From a virus, in IMG/VR virus record IMGVR_UViG_3300010430_000289, positions 1 to 33,647 of that record: a stretch of DNA of 33,647 nucleotides. One strand, written 5' to 3'. The notes below the pieces were generated by a model, which saw only the letters and a program-made list of their open reading frames with translations, was not told the DNA's origin and did not search any database. The position numbers and the translations under genes were made by a program. Numbering within the stretch: position 1 is the first letter of the stretch; every line of letters starts with the position of its first letter. Of the stretch, positions 13,629 to 21,512 are shown piece after piece.

Positions 13629-14021
13629 ATGTCTGATATAGAAGATCTCCTATCTAAATATATAGCTTGGAAGCCTACAGACTCAGACTACCGACTAGGA
13701 GCAAAGCTCGCTCCAGGTACAGAGCTAGAGTACTACCAGGGAGCACGAAAGCAGAACCCCGGTCATGTAGAGTTAGCCAATCTAGAGCATGAGTCTTTTA
13801 TGGAGCAGAGATCAGCTGGCGAAGGGCTAGTGCTACCTCCGGCCTACTACCTGCTGAAGAAGCTACTACAAAGCAATCCAGATCTAGAGGCTATGGCGAA
13901 AGAGACTACCTTAGGGGGTCTGCTGGCTAAGCCTATACTAGATGATGAGACGACGGAAGCCAGCTTTGATCAAATGATGCATGGTATATATGGAGCACTG
14001 AAGAGCAAGCCAGTCCTCTAG
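13629..14021 (+). CDS. Hypothetical protein, 130 aa
   Basis: Unknown helical protein: MSDIEDLLSKYIAWKPTDSD, LAPGTELEYYQGARKQNPGH, a Leu-rich middle (PPAYYLLKKLLQSNPDLEAM) and a C-terminal KPILDDETTEASFDQMMHGI. GAGG stands six bases before the ATG. Position before the terminase genes suggests a packaging or head accessory; inference only. Confidence 0.8.
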   Translation: MSDIEDLLSKYIAWKPTDSDYRLGAKLAPGTELEYYQGARKQNPGHVELANLEHESFMEQRSAGEGLVLPPAYYLLKKLLQSNPDLEAMAKETTLGGLLAKPILDDETTEASFDQMMHGIYGALKSKPVL

Positions 14022-14416
14022 TGACATACTTCACCTACAGATGTAACTGCGGTATAAAAGCATGGAGTAAGCTAGTCTCAGGAGAAGCAGATTGGTTCTG
14101 TCTCAGACACACTAAGTATTCCAGACTGACAAAGTATGTAGACACTTGGTGGTGGACTCTCTTTATTATGCCAATAGGAATAGCTCTTCAGTGGATCTGT
14201 ATGATAGGACTATTGTTCGGTTGGGTACTTAGATGGGGTGCTTGGTATCATGCTGCATGGGTGCTCCCAGGCGGAGAGTGGTGGGAATACCAGCCACTAG
14301 ATGACAAGACACACAGAATAGTACCTCCTATCATATTTAAAGGGGTGGACCAGAGAATACCAGAGAAACGAGAGCGAAGAGAAACAGACCGGAGAAAGGG
14401 GCGGGAGTCGGAATGA
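14021..14416 (+). CDS. Membrane protein with N-terminal Cys site, 131 aa
   Basis: GTG at 14021 overlaps the previous stop (TAGTG). The N-terminal YRCNCGIKAW and WFCLRH carry Cys/His that may bind zinc. Two adjacent hydrophobic segments follow (about 45-62, TLFIMPIGIALQWICM, and 63-82, IGLLFGWVLRWGAWYHAAWV). The C-terminus is strongly basic and polar (EKRERRETDRRKGRES). Topology resembles small phage envelope proteins; a holin is possible but its location among packaging genes is unusual. Confidence 0.75.
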   Translation: MTYFTYRCNCGIKAWSKLVSGEADWFCLRHTKYSRLTKYVDTWWWTLFIMPIGIALQWICMIGLLFGWVLRWGAWYHAAWVLPGGEWWEYQPLDDKTHRIVPPIIFKGVDQRIPEKRERRETDRRKGRESE

Positions 14417-14688
14417 CTACTTGCTTTGTATCTTATAGTCACTGGACAATAAATGAGATCCAGATAATAAAGGATTACTATCCTAGTCTTGGAGCAAAAG
14501 AGCTACTAAAAACTAAATTACTACCAGGAAGAACACTAGGTGCTATTCAACAGAGGGCACATAGACTAGGAATATATGATAGAACAATAGGCAAAAGAAA
14601 GGATAGAATGATCAGAATAGAGTTCCCTCTAGGCTTCTCTGATCCACTAATGCAACTAGCCGTATGTGGAAAACGTAATGGCAATTGA
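14413..14688 (+). CDS. Myb/SANT-like DNA-binding protein, 91 aa
   Basis: Residues 10-55 (HWTINEIQIIKDYYPSLGAK then LLPGRTLGAIQQRAHRLGIY) match the pattern W-x(3)-E-x(3)-I-x(3)-YP-x(2)-G-x(n)-LPGRT-x(2)-AI-x(2)-RA-x(2)-LG, a tri-helical Myb/SANT-type DNA-binding domain often seen in phage and homing-endonuclease proteins. No nuclease domain follows. ATG overlaps the upstream stop (ATGA). Being just before the small terminase it may bind phage DNA for packaging or regulate late genes. Confidence 0.8.
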   Translation: MTTCFVSYSHWTINEIQIIKDYYPSLGAKELLKTKLLPGRTLGAIQQRAHRLGIYDRTIGKRKDRMIRIEFPLGFSDPLMQLAVCGKRNGN

Positions 14689-15205
14689 CTCAGTTAAGCT
14701 AGTAAACTACTTAGCTTATGATGTACCACATAGACAGATAGCAGCAGCACTCGGCCTCACAGATGGTCGGGTGAGCCAGCTCTCAGCTGAGCCTAAAGTC
14801 ACAGAGCTAGTATTAGCACGTAAAGCAGAGATCTCTATAGCTGATGCCGAAAAGATGGCCACGCTAGCTGATGCTAGATCTGCTCTACTCAAGAATATAG
14901 TGGACTTAGCTGGCGAATCAGAGTCACTAGGTGAAGCAGTCAGAGCTTATCAGATACTAGATCAGATGGCCTCAGCTGAAGCTGTGAAAGATCCAGCACT
15001 AGAGCAAAAAGGTAGCAGACCAGACAAAGTCATTGTGCAGATACCTATCTTTGTCTCTCAAGCACTCTCTATAGAGAAGAACTCGGCCAACGAGATCATA
15101 GAGGTAGCAGGCCGATCTATGGCCACCCTACCCACTAAAGAAACGTATCAGCTATTACAAGATGTAGCTAAAGAGAACAATATCATAGATGGTGAGCACT
15201 TCTAA
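14678..15205 (+). CDS. Candidate small terminase subunit
   Basis: 175 aa. The N-terminus contains a helix-turn-helix (VPHRQIAAALGLTDGRVSQL), a helical middle rich in Ala/Glu (AEISIADAEKMATLADARSA) that could oligomerise, and a C-terminal tail. A DNA-binding N-terminus with an oligomerising core directly before the large terminase is the normal small-terminase plan. ATG 14678 was chosen; a GTG at 14666 extends it by four codons. It overlaps the previous gene by 11 bases. The role is inferred from domain plan and position. Confidence 0.75.
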   Translation: MAIDSVKLVNYLAYDVPHRQIAAALGLTDGRVSQLSAEPKVTELVLARKAEISIADAEKMATLADARSALLKNIVDLAGESESLGEAVRAYQILDQMASAEAVKDPALEQKGSRPDKVIVQIPIFVSQALSIEKNSANEIIEVAGRSMATLPTKETYQLLQDVAKENNIIDGEHF

Positions 15206-15354
15206 TGGAGCTTCCAGAGCCAATAGTAATCCCAGAACTATCAGCAGCAGAGAAGCTGAGGGATCTTACTGGCTCACGTAGAGCACCTACTGAGAGAGAA
15301 CAGCTGGCCGAAGAGCTACTAAAGGAGGCACTATGGCTAGTACAGAAACAATGA
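15205..15354 (+). CDS. Small protein between terminase subunits, 49 aa
   Basis: MELPEPIVIPELSAAEKLRD, then a charged helix (REQLAEELLKEALWLVQKQ). The ATG overlaps the small-terminase stop as TAATG and the frame runs 22 bases into the large terminase gene, whose SD lies inside it. It may be a linker factor or simply a translational bridge; function unknown. Confidence 0.65.
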   Translation: MELPEPIVIPELSAAEKLRDLTGSRRAPTEREQLAEELLKEALWLVQKQ

Positions 15355-16892
15355 TGCAAGAGGTAGAGCTACATCATGACCAAGTAAAGAACTATATGCG
15401 AGATGATCTTGACTATCTTGCTACACAGTTAATGCCAGATGAGGCAGTCTATCCATTCCCTCCGTTCTACAGACAGGTATGGGCACTCATACTCTCTAAC
15501 TTATGGACTCTCACACCAGAGCAGATCTTCAGATTCGCTTTAGGGCTTCCACGTGGCCATGTAAAAACCAACTTCCTAAAGATTCTTATATGCTATATGG
15601 TACTGCATGATTATAAGATTAACTTCATTCTTATAGTATGTGCTACAGAGCCACTAGCTGAGAACTTCTTGAATGATATACATGATATGCTCAAGATGCC
15701 ACTAGTACGAGAGCTATATGGTAGCTGGGAGAACTCACTCACTAGAAGTACTATGAAGGTTAAGATCTCTAACTTTCAGAATAGAGGGATTATTATAGCA
15801 GCTATTGGAGCAGGTACTTCTCTGCGTGGACTGAACCTAAAGCGTAGAAGACCACAGCTTATTATATGTGATGATGTACAGACCAAAGAGAATGATGGCT
15901 CACCCCGAGAGCGAGAGAAACTACTCCAGTGGCTCGTAGGTACTCTATTCAAGGCCAGATCTAAAATCACTAAAGCAGCTATACTATACGTAGGTAATAT
16001 GTACTCAACAGATTGCATACTGTATAAGTTCTCAAAACTGCCGAACTGGACAAGCCTTATTACAGGTGCTATACTCGCAGATGGTACAGCCCTATGGCCA
16101 GAACTCAACTCTATAAGAGAGCTAGTAGAGGAGTACGAGCATGATGCAGGGCTGGGAGAAGCATCTACTTGGTTTGCTGAGATACAGAATGATCCTATAG
16201 GTGCCTCAGCTGGCCTGCTAGATCCATCAGAGACCATAGCTCCATGGGAGAAAGCACTAGATGGAGTAATGGATACTTATCATATCCGCTTCATAACAGT
16301 TGATCCTGCGGGCAATGATCCTGGCTCAGATGATAACGTAGTAGCTACTCATTGCCTAGAAGAAGAAGAGACTATAGGTACTGTAGAGATAGCTAATGGT
16401 AATTGGTCACCAGGAGAGGTAGTCAAGGAGATAGTTAGGCAGGTAATAGCCTACAGAGTGGGTATAATCTTTATCGAATCTAATGCCTATCAAGGCTCAC
16501 TAGCGTATTGGCTCAAGATAGCCTTTGATAAGCTAGGACTAGAAGAGATAAAGATTGTGCCTATACACACAGGTGCAGCAACTAAGTACAAGAGAATCAA
16601 AGCCTTTGTTAGACAATGGACTAGAGGCAAGTGGCATTTCTACAGCCAGGGTGCCTATAACAAAGTAATATACCAGCTATATGCATATAAGACTACCAAG
16701 AGAGATAATGTAGATGATTGTCTGGACGTATGTTCTCAAGCAGTGTTGGCCGTGAGCAAGCACTATAGAGACATACTCAATGCAGCTGAGCTTATCTTCG
16801 AGGAGTCCGTATCTGAGTATACCTCGGCCCGAGTTCGACCTAGTAATACTATAATAGATCGTATTAGATTAAGTGAACATGGCCGGAGATAG
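15333..16892 (+). CDS. terL: Large terminase subunit (TerL), ATPase and nuclease
   Basis: 519 aa DNA-packaging motor. ATPase: adenine-binding region around PPFYRQVW (43-50), P-loop-like LPRGHVKT (72-79), AIGAGTSLRG (157-166) and Walker B PQLIICDD (174-181). Nuclease (RNase H fold): D324 in FITVDPAGND, E382 in IIFIESNAY, and D461/D462/D465 in NVDDCLDV. LPRGHVKT in place of a classical GKT loop is usual in this terminase group. A near-perfect AAAGGAGG precedes ATG 15333. Both domains and catalytic residues appear intact. It works with the small terminase and docks on the portal. Confidence 0.95.
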   Translation: MASTETMMQEVELHHDQVKNYMRDDLDYLATQLMPDEAVYPFPPFYRQVWALILSNLWTLTPEQIFRFALGLPRGHVKTNFLKILICYMVLHDYKINFILIVCATEPLAENFLNDIHDMLKMPLVRELYGSWENSLTRSTMKVKISNFQNRGIIIAAIGAGTSLRGLNLKRRRPQLIICDDVQTKENDGSPREREKLLQWLVGTLFKARSKITKAAILYVGNMYSTDCILYKFSKLPNWTSLITGAILADGTALWPELNSIRELVEEYEHDAGLGEASTWFAEIQNDPIGASAGLLDPSETIAPWEKALDGVMDTYHIRFITVDPAGNDPGSDDNVVATHCLEEEETIGTVEIANGNWSPGEVVKEIVRQVIAYRVGIIFIESNAYQGSLAYWLKIAFDKLGLEEIKIVPIHTGAATKYKRIKAFVRQWTRGKWHFYSQGAYNKVIYQLYAYKTTKRDNVDDCLDVCSQAVLAVSKHYRDILNAAELIFEESVSEYTSARVRPSNTIIDRIRLSEHGRR

Positions 16893-16995
16893 GACTAGAT
16901 TGGCCGACGAGCTGGCCAATGAGGGCGTATACCTTGCCGGTGAGCCGCGGTTATCACACAAGGGGATGGTAGCTGTCATAGGCCGCAGAGCGTAG
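16879..16995 (+). CDS. Possible 38-aa gene overlapping the terminase end
   Basis: MAGDRTRLADELANEGVYLA then EPRLSHKGMVAVIGRRA: a plausible small basic protein, GC-rich codons, overlapping the terminase gene by 14 bases and ending inside the structured element that follows. SD is weak. It might be a real small gene or only the coding shadow of an RNA structure. Confidence 0.35.
   Translation: MAGDRTRLADELANEGVYLAGEPRLSHKGMVAVIGRRA
16899..16920 (+). promoter_or_regulatory. Short perfect hairpin after terminase
   Basis: ATTGGCC (16899-16905), 8-base loop, GGCCAAT (16914-16920): perfect 7-bp stem just after the terminase stop. No T-run follows, so it is unlikely to be a classical terminator. 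It may protect or process the mRNA. Confidence 0.55.
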
Positions 16996-17025
16996 CGTGC
17001 CTTGACAGAACCAGCCGTGTGATAA
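16951..17025 (+). ncRNA. Candidate structured RNA element upstream of portal gene
   Basis: A 75-base element folds as one long arm: TTATCACAC/GTGTGATAA (16951-16959, 17017-17025), TGGT/ACCA (16967-16970, 17010-17013), CTGTCA/TGACAG (16973-16978, 17003-17008) and AGGC/GCCT (16980-16983, 16999-17002), 23 base pairs in all with small internal loops. It is flanked by near-identical GGTGAGC(C/G)GCG sequences (about 16939 and 17033) and is GC-richer than its surroundings. It sits in the 200-base gap before the portal ATG and may be a processing site, a translational control element or a packaging signal. Fold read by eye. Confidence 0.6.
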
Positions 17026-17094
17026 ACTAGCAGGTGAGCGGCGAAGGATAGCCCGAGTGAGTAGAATCTTTTAATTAATAGGAGCAGAGACCCA

Positions 17095-18957
17095 ATGCCC
17101 GCTGGTATCAGGATTACACAAGCAGCTCATGATAAGTTAATTACTTATGTAGAGCAAGTACTTCAGAGACAAGAGAAGTTCTCTGATTGGCGTGATAAGT
17201 TAGAGAGTATAGATAAAGCATATGGTAAGCATGAGGTATATCTAGATAAAGATGCTGATTGCTCTAATACATTAGGTACTAAGGTAGCTAAGACTGCTAT
17301 TAAAGTGCCTCTTATTAATTCTGAGGTAGACTCTGTAGCTGCATATCTGACTAAAGTATTCGTAAATAGAACTCCTCTATTCCCAGTTTTATCAGATAAA
17401 GGTAATCAACCTGCTGCATTAGCTCTTCAGGCTCTTATATCTAAGGATGCACGTCAGCAGAGATGGGGTAGGCAGCTAATACTCTTTATGACGCTAGCAG
17501 CTAGGTATAATGTAGCTGGAATAGAGGCAGAAGATGTCTTTCAGAAGGATATGCGTATTACAAATGCTGAATCTGTGGATGAGGTAGCTATAAATCCAGT
17601 CAGTATGGCTGTTACTAGGCTTAAAACCATTGATATGTACAATGCACTCTTTGATTATAGAGTAGCACCAGCTGATATACCTATAGATGGGGAATATGCG
17701 GGTTATAATGCTCTAGTATCTAAGATATGGCTTAAATCCTATGGTAATATGCTATCAGTTAATAAGCAGGGCTATAATTTAAGGGAAGCCTATGCCTCCT
17801 CTATGGCAGGGCTAGAGAGTTATTGGCATCAGCCACCTGATATATCTGATGTTACTCAGATTACAGCAGAAGATGAGCAGAACTGGTTTAACTGGATAGG
17901 TATCTTAGATGATCCTACTCCTAAGCTGGCTGCTTCTAGTTATTTCTTTACTAGGCTATATGCACGTATCATACCTAGTGAATTTGGTATAGGTAGCTCT
18001 GCTCATCCTACTATAGTGAAGCTTACTATTATTAATATGAAGCATATTATCTCATATGAGGAAGTAGTTACTCCTCTTAATGTGCTGCCTATTCTCTTCT
18101 GTGATATTAGAGAGGATGGCTTTAAGTATCAAACTAAGTCTTCTGGTGAGAATGTATTACCGTATCAAGAGGTAGCTACTGAGCTTCTTAATGTAAGACT
18201 GGAGGGATCTAAACGTGCATTGGCAGATAGAGCTATATTTGATCCACTTTATCTTAAAGAGACAGATGTTAATAGCTCAGTATCCGCAGCTAAGATACCT
18301 CTTAAGAAATCGCTTCTTGCTTCTGGCGATCGTCCTAGACTTAGTGATGTGTATTATCCTATTCCTTTTGAGGGACAGGGTGTTATTAATGCCATGAGTG
18401 ATATGCAGACTATCGTTAAGTTAAAGGATGAAATCAATGGAGCTAACTTTGCTTTCCGTGGTCAACAGACACCAGGTAATAGAACTCTAGGTGAGTTCGA
18501 TCAACTCAATGAATCATCTGATGATAAGGCTCTCCCCTATGCACTTCGTGTAGAAGAGCAGGTAATGGTACCCCTCAAGCTCATTATTAAGGCTAATATC
18601 TTGAAGTCTTCTACTATAGAAGATGAGGTATTGAATCCTGATACTGGAGAAGTTGTATCACCGGATGTAGCTAATTTGCGTAGTACACTGATGGACTTCA
18701 AACTAACTGATGGTCTGAGACCTAAGACTGCTATAAGAGATCCTAATGTTCTATCGAGTGCTATGCAATTGATGCAGAATAGTGAAGAGCTATCTGCTGG
18801 TTATAATACTCCAGGTATCTTTGAGGATATTATGGGAGTACTCGACATAGACATTTCAAAACATAGGAGACAAGCACCAGATGCAGATACTACCGGAGAA
18901 CCTAGTCCACCTGAACAGGCCGGACCACCTGCCACCCCAGGCCTTAGTCCAGGTTGA
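17095..18957 (+). CDS. Portal protein
   Basis: 620 aa head-to-tail connector. Assigned from length, position (after TerL, before scaffold and capsid) and pattern: an N-terminal helical part (AHDKLITYVEQVLQRQEKFS), the LINSEVDSVAAYLTKVF segment typical of SU10/podovirus-type portals, the RQQRWGRQLILFMTLAARYN helix, and a long stretch ending in a Pro-rich tail (GEPSPPEQAGPPATPGLSPG). ATG 17095 has GGAG about 11 bases upstream (aataggagcagagaccca). It forms the DNA entry ring used by TerL. The next gene starts inside its 3' end. Confidence 0.85.
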   Translation: MPAGIRITQAAHDKLITYVEQVLQRQEKFSDWRDKLESIDKAYGKHEVYLDKDADCSNTLGTKVAKTAIKVPLINSEVDSVAAYLTKVFVNRTPLFPVLSDKGNQPAALALQALISKDARQQRWGRQLILFMTLAARYNVAGIEAEDVFQKDMRITNAESVDEVAINPVSMAVTRLKTIDMYNALFDYRVAPADIPIDGEYAGYNALVSKIWLKSYGNMLSVNKQGYNLREAYASSMAGLESYWHQPPDISDVTQITAEDEQNWFNWIGILDDPTPKLAASSYFFTRLYARIIPSEFGIGSSAHPTIVKLTIINMKHIISYEEVVTPLNVLPILFCDIREDGFKYQTKSSGENVLPYQEVATELLNVRLEGSKRALADRAIFDPLYLKETDVNSSVSAAKIPLKKSLLASGDRPRLSDVYYPIPFEGQGVINAMSDMQTIVKLKDEINGANFAFRGQQTPGNRTLGEFDQLNESSDDKALPYALRVEEQVMVPLKLIIKANILKSSTIEDEVLNPDTGEVVSPDVANLRSTLMDFKLTDGLRPKTAIRDPNVLSSAMQLMQNSEELSAGYNTPGIFEDIMGVLDIDISKHRRQAPDADTTGEPSPPEQAGPPATPGLSPG

Positions 18958-19144
18958 ACAAATAATAGCCACACCTCAGATGCGGCAATTCTTTATAGAG
19001 AAAGCTACAGTTGTAATGTTTGACAACTTAGTATCTGTAGATAATAAATCATCTGGGGATTTTATCAGAGGAGTTAATAGAGGTACGTTAGCTTTTCTTA
19101 ATGCCCTAGTAGAAAGTTTACCCGAGGAGATAGAGAATGTTTAA
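18881..19144 (+). CDS. Hypothetical protein overlapping the portal 3' end, 87 aa
   Basis: MQILPENLVHLNRPDHLPPQ continues to a helical part (MRQFFIEKATVVMFDNLVSV) and ends with LAFLNALVESLPEEIENV. It starts 77 bases inside the portal gene; AGGAG lies 11 bases before ATG 18881. A shorter form could start at the internal ATG near 18980. Its last codons carry the SD of the scaffold gene. Function unknown, possibly head assembly. Confidence 0.65.
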   Translation: MQILPENLVHLNRPDHLPPQALVQVEQIIATPQMRQFFIEKATVVMFDNLVSVDNKSSGDFIRGVNRGTLAFLNALVESLPEEIENV

Positions 19145-19850
19145 TTTGTTTGGTAGTAATGCCGCCCCTGCAGAGCCAGCTGTTGTAGCTCCTACACCCA
19201 TAGATACAAGCACAGCTCCAGTTGTGACTCCCGTAGCTGATCCACCTGCGCCTGTTGAGCCAGTAGTCGGCCTTGACAAGTGGAAAGGATTAGTGGATAA
19301 TGAGTCATCTGAAGGCAAGCCGCCTGTAGAACCAGCTCCTATATTCGACCCAGTAGCTATACTCAAAGATCCGGCGGCACTTGAACAGATAACCTCCTCC
19401 TTAGACTTCTCAAAGTCTATCTCAGAAGAAACTCAACAGAAGCTAGCTGATAAAGCACCAGATGGTATTATATCTCTGGTGAATGATATAGCTAAAGCCT
19501 CCTACCAACAAGCACTCCAACACTCTACTGCGTTATCACAACAGCACGTAACAGATGTCCTAGCCAGACAAGAAGACCAAACTTCCAGTAATATACAGTC
19601 TCATATTAAAGACTATGAACTGGAGCAGCAGCTTCCCGAGGTTAAGAATCCTATAGTGCGTTTGGGAACTCAGCAATTTATCTCCGAACTCCGTAAACAA
19701 CAGCCTAATATATCTAGTCAGGACGTTGCATCAGAGGTAAGGAGTTATCTTACGGAATTGTCAAAGAACGTCAATCCACCTGCACCTACTCCTGCAGAAC
19801 AGCAGGCAGCAGATAATGTAGACTGGATGGCAGAAATGGGATTTAAATAA
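19137..19850 (+). CDS. Scaffold/capsid assembly protein
   Basis: 237 aa, directly before the capsid gene. N-terminal 75 residues are Pro/Ala/Val-rich and disordered (APAEPAVVAPTPIDTSTAPV); the rest is helical, Gln/Ser/Lys-rich (KASYQQALQHSTALSQQHVT) with a Pro/Ala linker and an acidic end WMAEMGFK. Low-complexity acidic helices between portal and capsid are typical of phage scaffolds; no protease motif is seen. GAGGAG stands eight bases before the ATG. Identity is inferred from composition and order. Confidence 0.8.
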   Translation: MFNLFGSNAAPAEPAVVAPTPIDTSTAPVVTPVADPPAPVEPVVGLDKWKGLVDNESSEGKPPVEPAPIFDPVAILKDPAALEQITSSLDFSKSISEETQQKLADKAPDGIISLVNDIAKASYQQALQHSTALSQQHVTDVLARQEDQTSSNIQSHIKDYELEQQLPEVKNPIVRLGTQQFISELRKQQPNISSQDVASEVRSYLTELSKNVNPPAPTPAEQQAADNVDWMAEMGFK

Positions 19851-19865
19851 ACTTAGGAGCATATT

Positions 19866-21089
19866 ATGCTTGGTTCACTTAATAACAATGGGTATTTCTA
19901 TACCAGCTTTAACCCCGCAGAGCTGAATAAGAAATCCTTCTCTTCCATGATTATGCGTCTGTTCCCTAACGGGTCTGCGCCTCTGTACTATCTTACCGGT
20001 GAGGTTGGTAGAGCTAAGGCTGTTGCTGCATCTCATGGTTACTTTACGAAGCATATGGCATATAGCCAGATGACTATTGACGGTGCTAAAACGACTGAGA
20101 CCGCCTTTACTGTCCTGGCTACTGCTGGTGTTGCACCTGGTATGGTCTTCCAGATTCCGGCTACTCGTGAGCTGTGTCGTGTTAATACTGTTACATCTGC
20201 TACTGTTGTACAGGTAGATCGTAGCTTTGGTCGTGTAGCTGTTGGTGCAGTAGCTGATGAGGCTGTACTGTCTTGTGTTGGTAATTCTCATGTTGAGGCT
20301 TCTGTACGTCCTGAGTCTCGTTCGTTGAAGAGTGTATACGTACCTAACTATACGGTTATCGTGCGTAATGCTTGGAGTATCTCTAATACTGCTCGTGCAT
20401 CTCTTGCAGAAGCTGGTTTTAATAACGTTGCTGAAACTAAGTCTGATGCTGTAGAGTTTCATTCGACTGATATTGAGACTGATCTCCTCTGGGGACAGGC
20501 TGTAGCTCCTGCTACTGATGCTACTACTGGTCAGCCGATTCATGCTACTCAGGGTCTTATTGACTCTATCTATGAGCATGCTGCTAGTAATGTTAACTCT
20601 GCTGGTAGTACTACCAAGTATACCGAACTGGTAGATCTGGTAGAGCCTGCTTTCCAGTATAGCTCCAATAAGATGGGTAATGGCCTGAAGGAACGAGTCT
20701 TGCTTTGTGACTCCCAGGCAATGAAGGTTATCCATGATATCGGACGCTTGAATGGTGAGGTTACTCAGACCACAGAGACTACTACGTTTGGTCTGCAATA
20801 TCAGAGCTTCAAGTTCTATAAGGGACAGTTACGCTTGCTTGAGCATCCTCTGCTTAATGAGCTTGCTCCTGTTGCTGGTGTGGCTGTTATCGTGGATCTT
20901 AACAGTATGGCTCTGGCTTATATGGATGGCCGTGATGTGAAGAAGGAAGAGTACGATGGGTCTAATGACTCTACCGGCTCTGGTGTTGACGCATCTGGTG
21001 GTTCCTTTACTACTGAGTTTGCTACTGAGTTCCGTAGTCCTCAGACCTGTGGTATCATTAATGGTCTTACTGCTGGTGCAGTAGGCTAA
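19866..21089 (+). CDS. Major capsid protein, SU10-like (DUF5309 type)
   Basis: 407 aa. Opens MLGSLNNNGYFYTSFNPAEL, then RLFPNGSAPLYYLTGEVG (a capsid N-arm pattern), a beta-rich ECR with SHVEASVRPESRSLKSVYVP and NYTVIVRNAWSISNTARASL, and a C-terminal FATEFRSPQTCGIINGLTAG as in HK97-fold capsids of SU10-like phages. Codons are strongly biased to CGT/CGC for Arg and CTG for Leu, unlike neighbours that use AGA/CTA; this is the mark of the most expressed protein. AGGAG lies six bases before the ATG. Family likeness is by pattern and position. Confidence 0.85.
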   Translation: MLGSLNNNGYFYTSFNPAELNKKSFSSMIMRLFPNGSAPLYYLTGEVGRAKAVAASHGYFTKHMAYSQMTIDGAKTTETAFTVLATAGVAPGMVFQIPATRELCRVNTVTSATVVQVDRSFGRVAVGAVADEAVLSCVGNSHVEASVRPESRSLKSVYVPNYTVIVRNAWSISNTARASLAEAGFNNVAETKSDAVEFHSTDIETDLLWGQAVAPATDATTGQPIHATQGLIDSIYEHAASNVNSAGSTTKYTELVDLVEPAFQYSSNKMGNGLKERVLLCDSQAMKVIHDIGRLNGEVTQTTETTTFGLQYQSFKFYKGQLRLLEHPLLNELAPVAGVAVIVDLNSMALAYMDGRDVKKEEYDGSNDSTGSGVDASGGSFTTEFATEFRSPQTCGIINGLTAGAVG

Positions 21090-21101
21090 TCAGCTTGAAG
21101 T

Positions 21102-21159
21102 GGCGGGTAAGATGACTAGTAATATATACCTCACGGTAGTTAGCTATCTCTTGCCTGCC
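21102..21159 (+). terminator. Hairpin after the capsid gene
   Basis: GGCGGGTAAGA (21102-21112) pairs with TCTTGCCTGCC (21149-21159): nine Watson-Crick and two G-U pairs with a 36-base, partly self-complementary loop. It stands 12 bases after the capsid stop with only a short T-rich stretch beyond. Probably a partial terminator or 3' stabiliser that raises capsid mRNA relative to downstream tail genes. Confidence 0.55.
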
Positions 21160-21185
21160 CTTCATTTCTATAATAGGAGATCAAC

Positions 21186-21509
21186 ATGGCCGGTGGATTA
21201 GGTGAAGTAAGAACTGGAGTATCAAGTTCCCTTAAACTTGACTCTGAAGATGCAGGTAAAGCTGCTAAGGCAGTAGTAGATAAAGAAATACAAGAAGCAA
21301 CTGCTACTATTCTCAATAAGGGACAGATAAAATATACTACCGTAGGTGAACCTGTGTTTGGTTGCTTTACACAAGCTAGACGTAGGATTAGATTTAAGGG
21401 TGGTATGTTTGTGGTAGATACAGCTGATGCAAATGCTGTAGATATTATTAATGCTTTGGATTATCATGTTACGGTAGGTACTCTCAAGAAAGAAGAGTAC
21501 GGAGTATAA
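21186..21509 (+). CDS. Hypothetical virion protein, 107 aa
   Basis: MAGGLGEVRTGVSSSLKLDS, then a Lys/Ala helix (AGKAAKAVVDKEIQEATATI) and a basic beta part (FTQARRRIRFKGGMFVVDTA). AGGAG six bases upstream. The place after the capsid suits a head-decoration or head-completion protein; not recognised by name. Confidence 0.8.
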   Translation: MAGGLGEVRTGVSSSLKLDSEDAGKAAKAVVDKEIQEATATILNKGQIKYTTVGEPVFGCFTQARRRIRFKGGMFVVDTADANAVDIINALDYHVTVGTLKKEEYGV

Positions 21510-21512
21510 TTA

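Noticed and set aside
15776-16237. 153-codon leftward frame opposite the large terminase
   Set aside because: Antisense of an intact, motif-complete terminase; no SD.
16951-17094. tRNA or tmRNA-like gene before the portal
   Set aside because: Strong stems but no acceptor/T-arm signature (no GGTTCRA-type loop) and no CCA end.
19875-20798. 307-codon leftward frame opposite the capsid gene
   Set aside because: Long only because the capsid gene's biased codons avoid stops in that frame; Ser/Arg/Thr-rich nonsense sequence, no SD.
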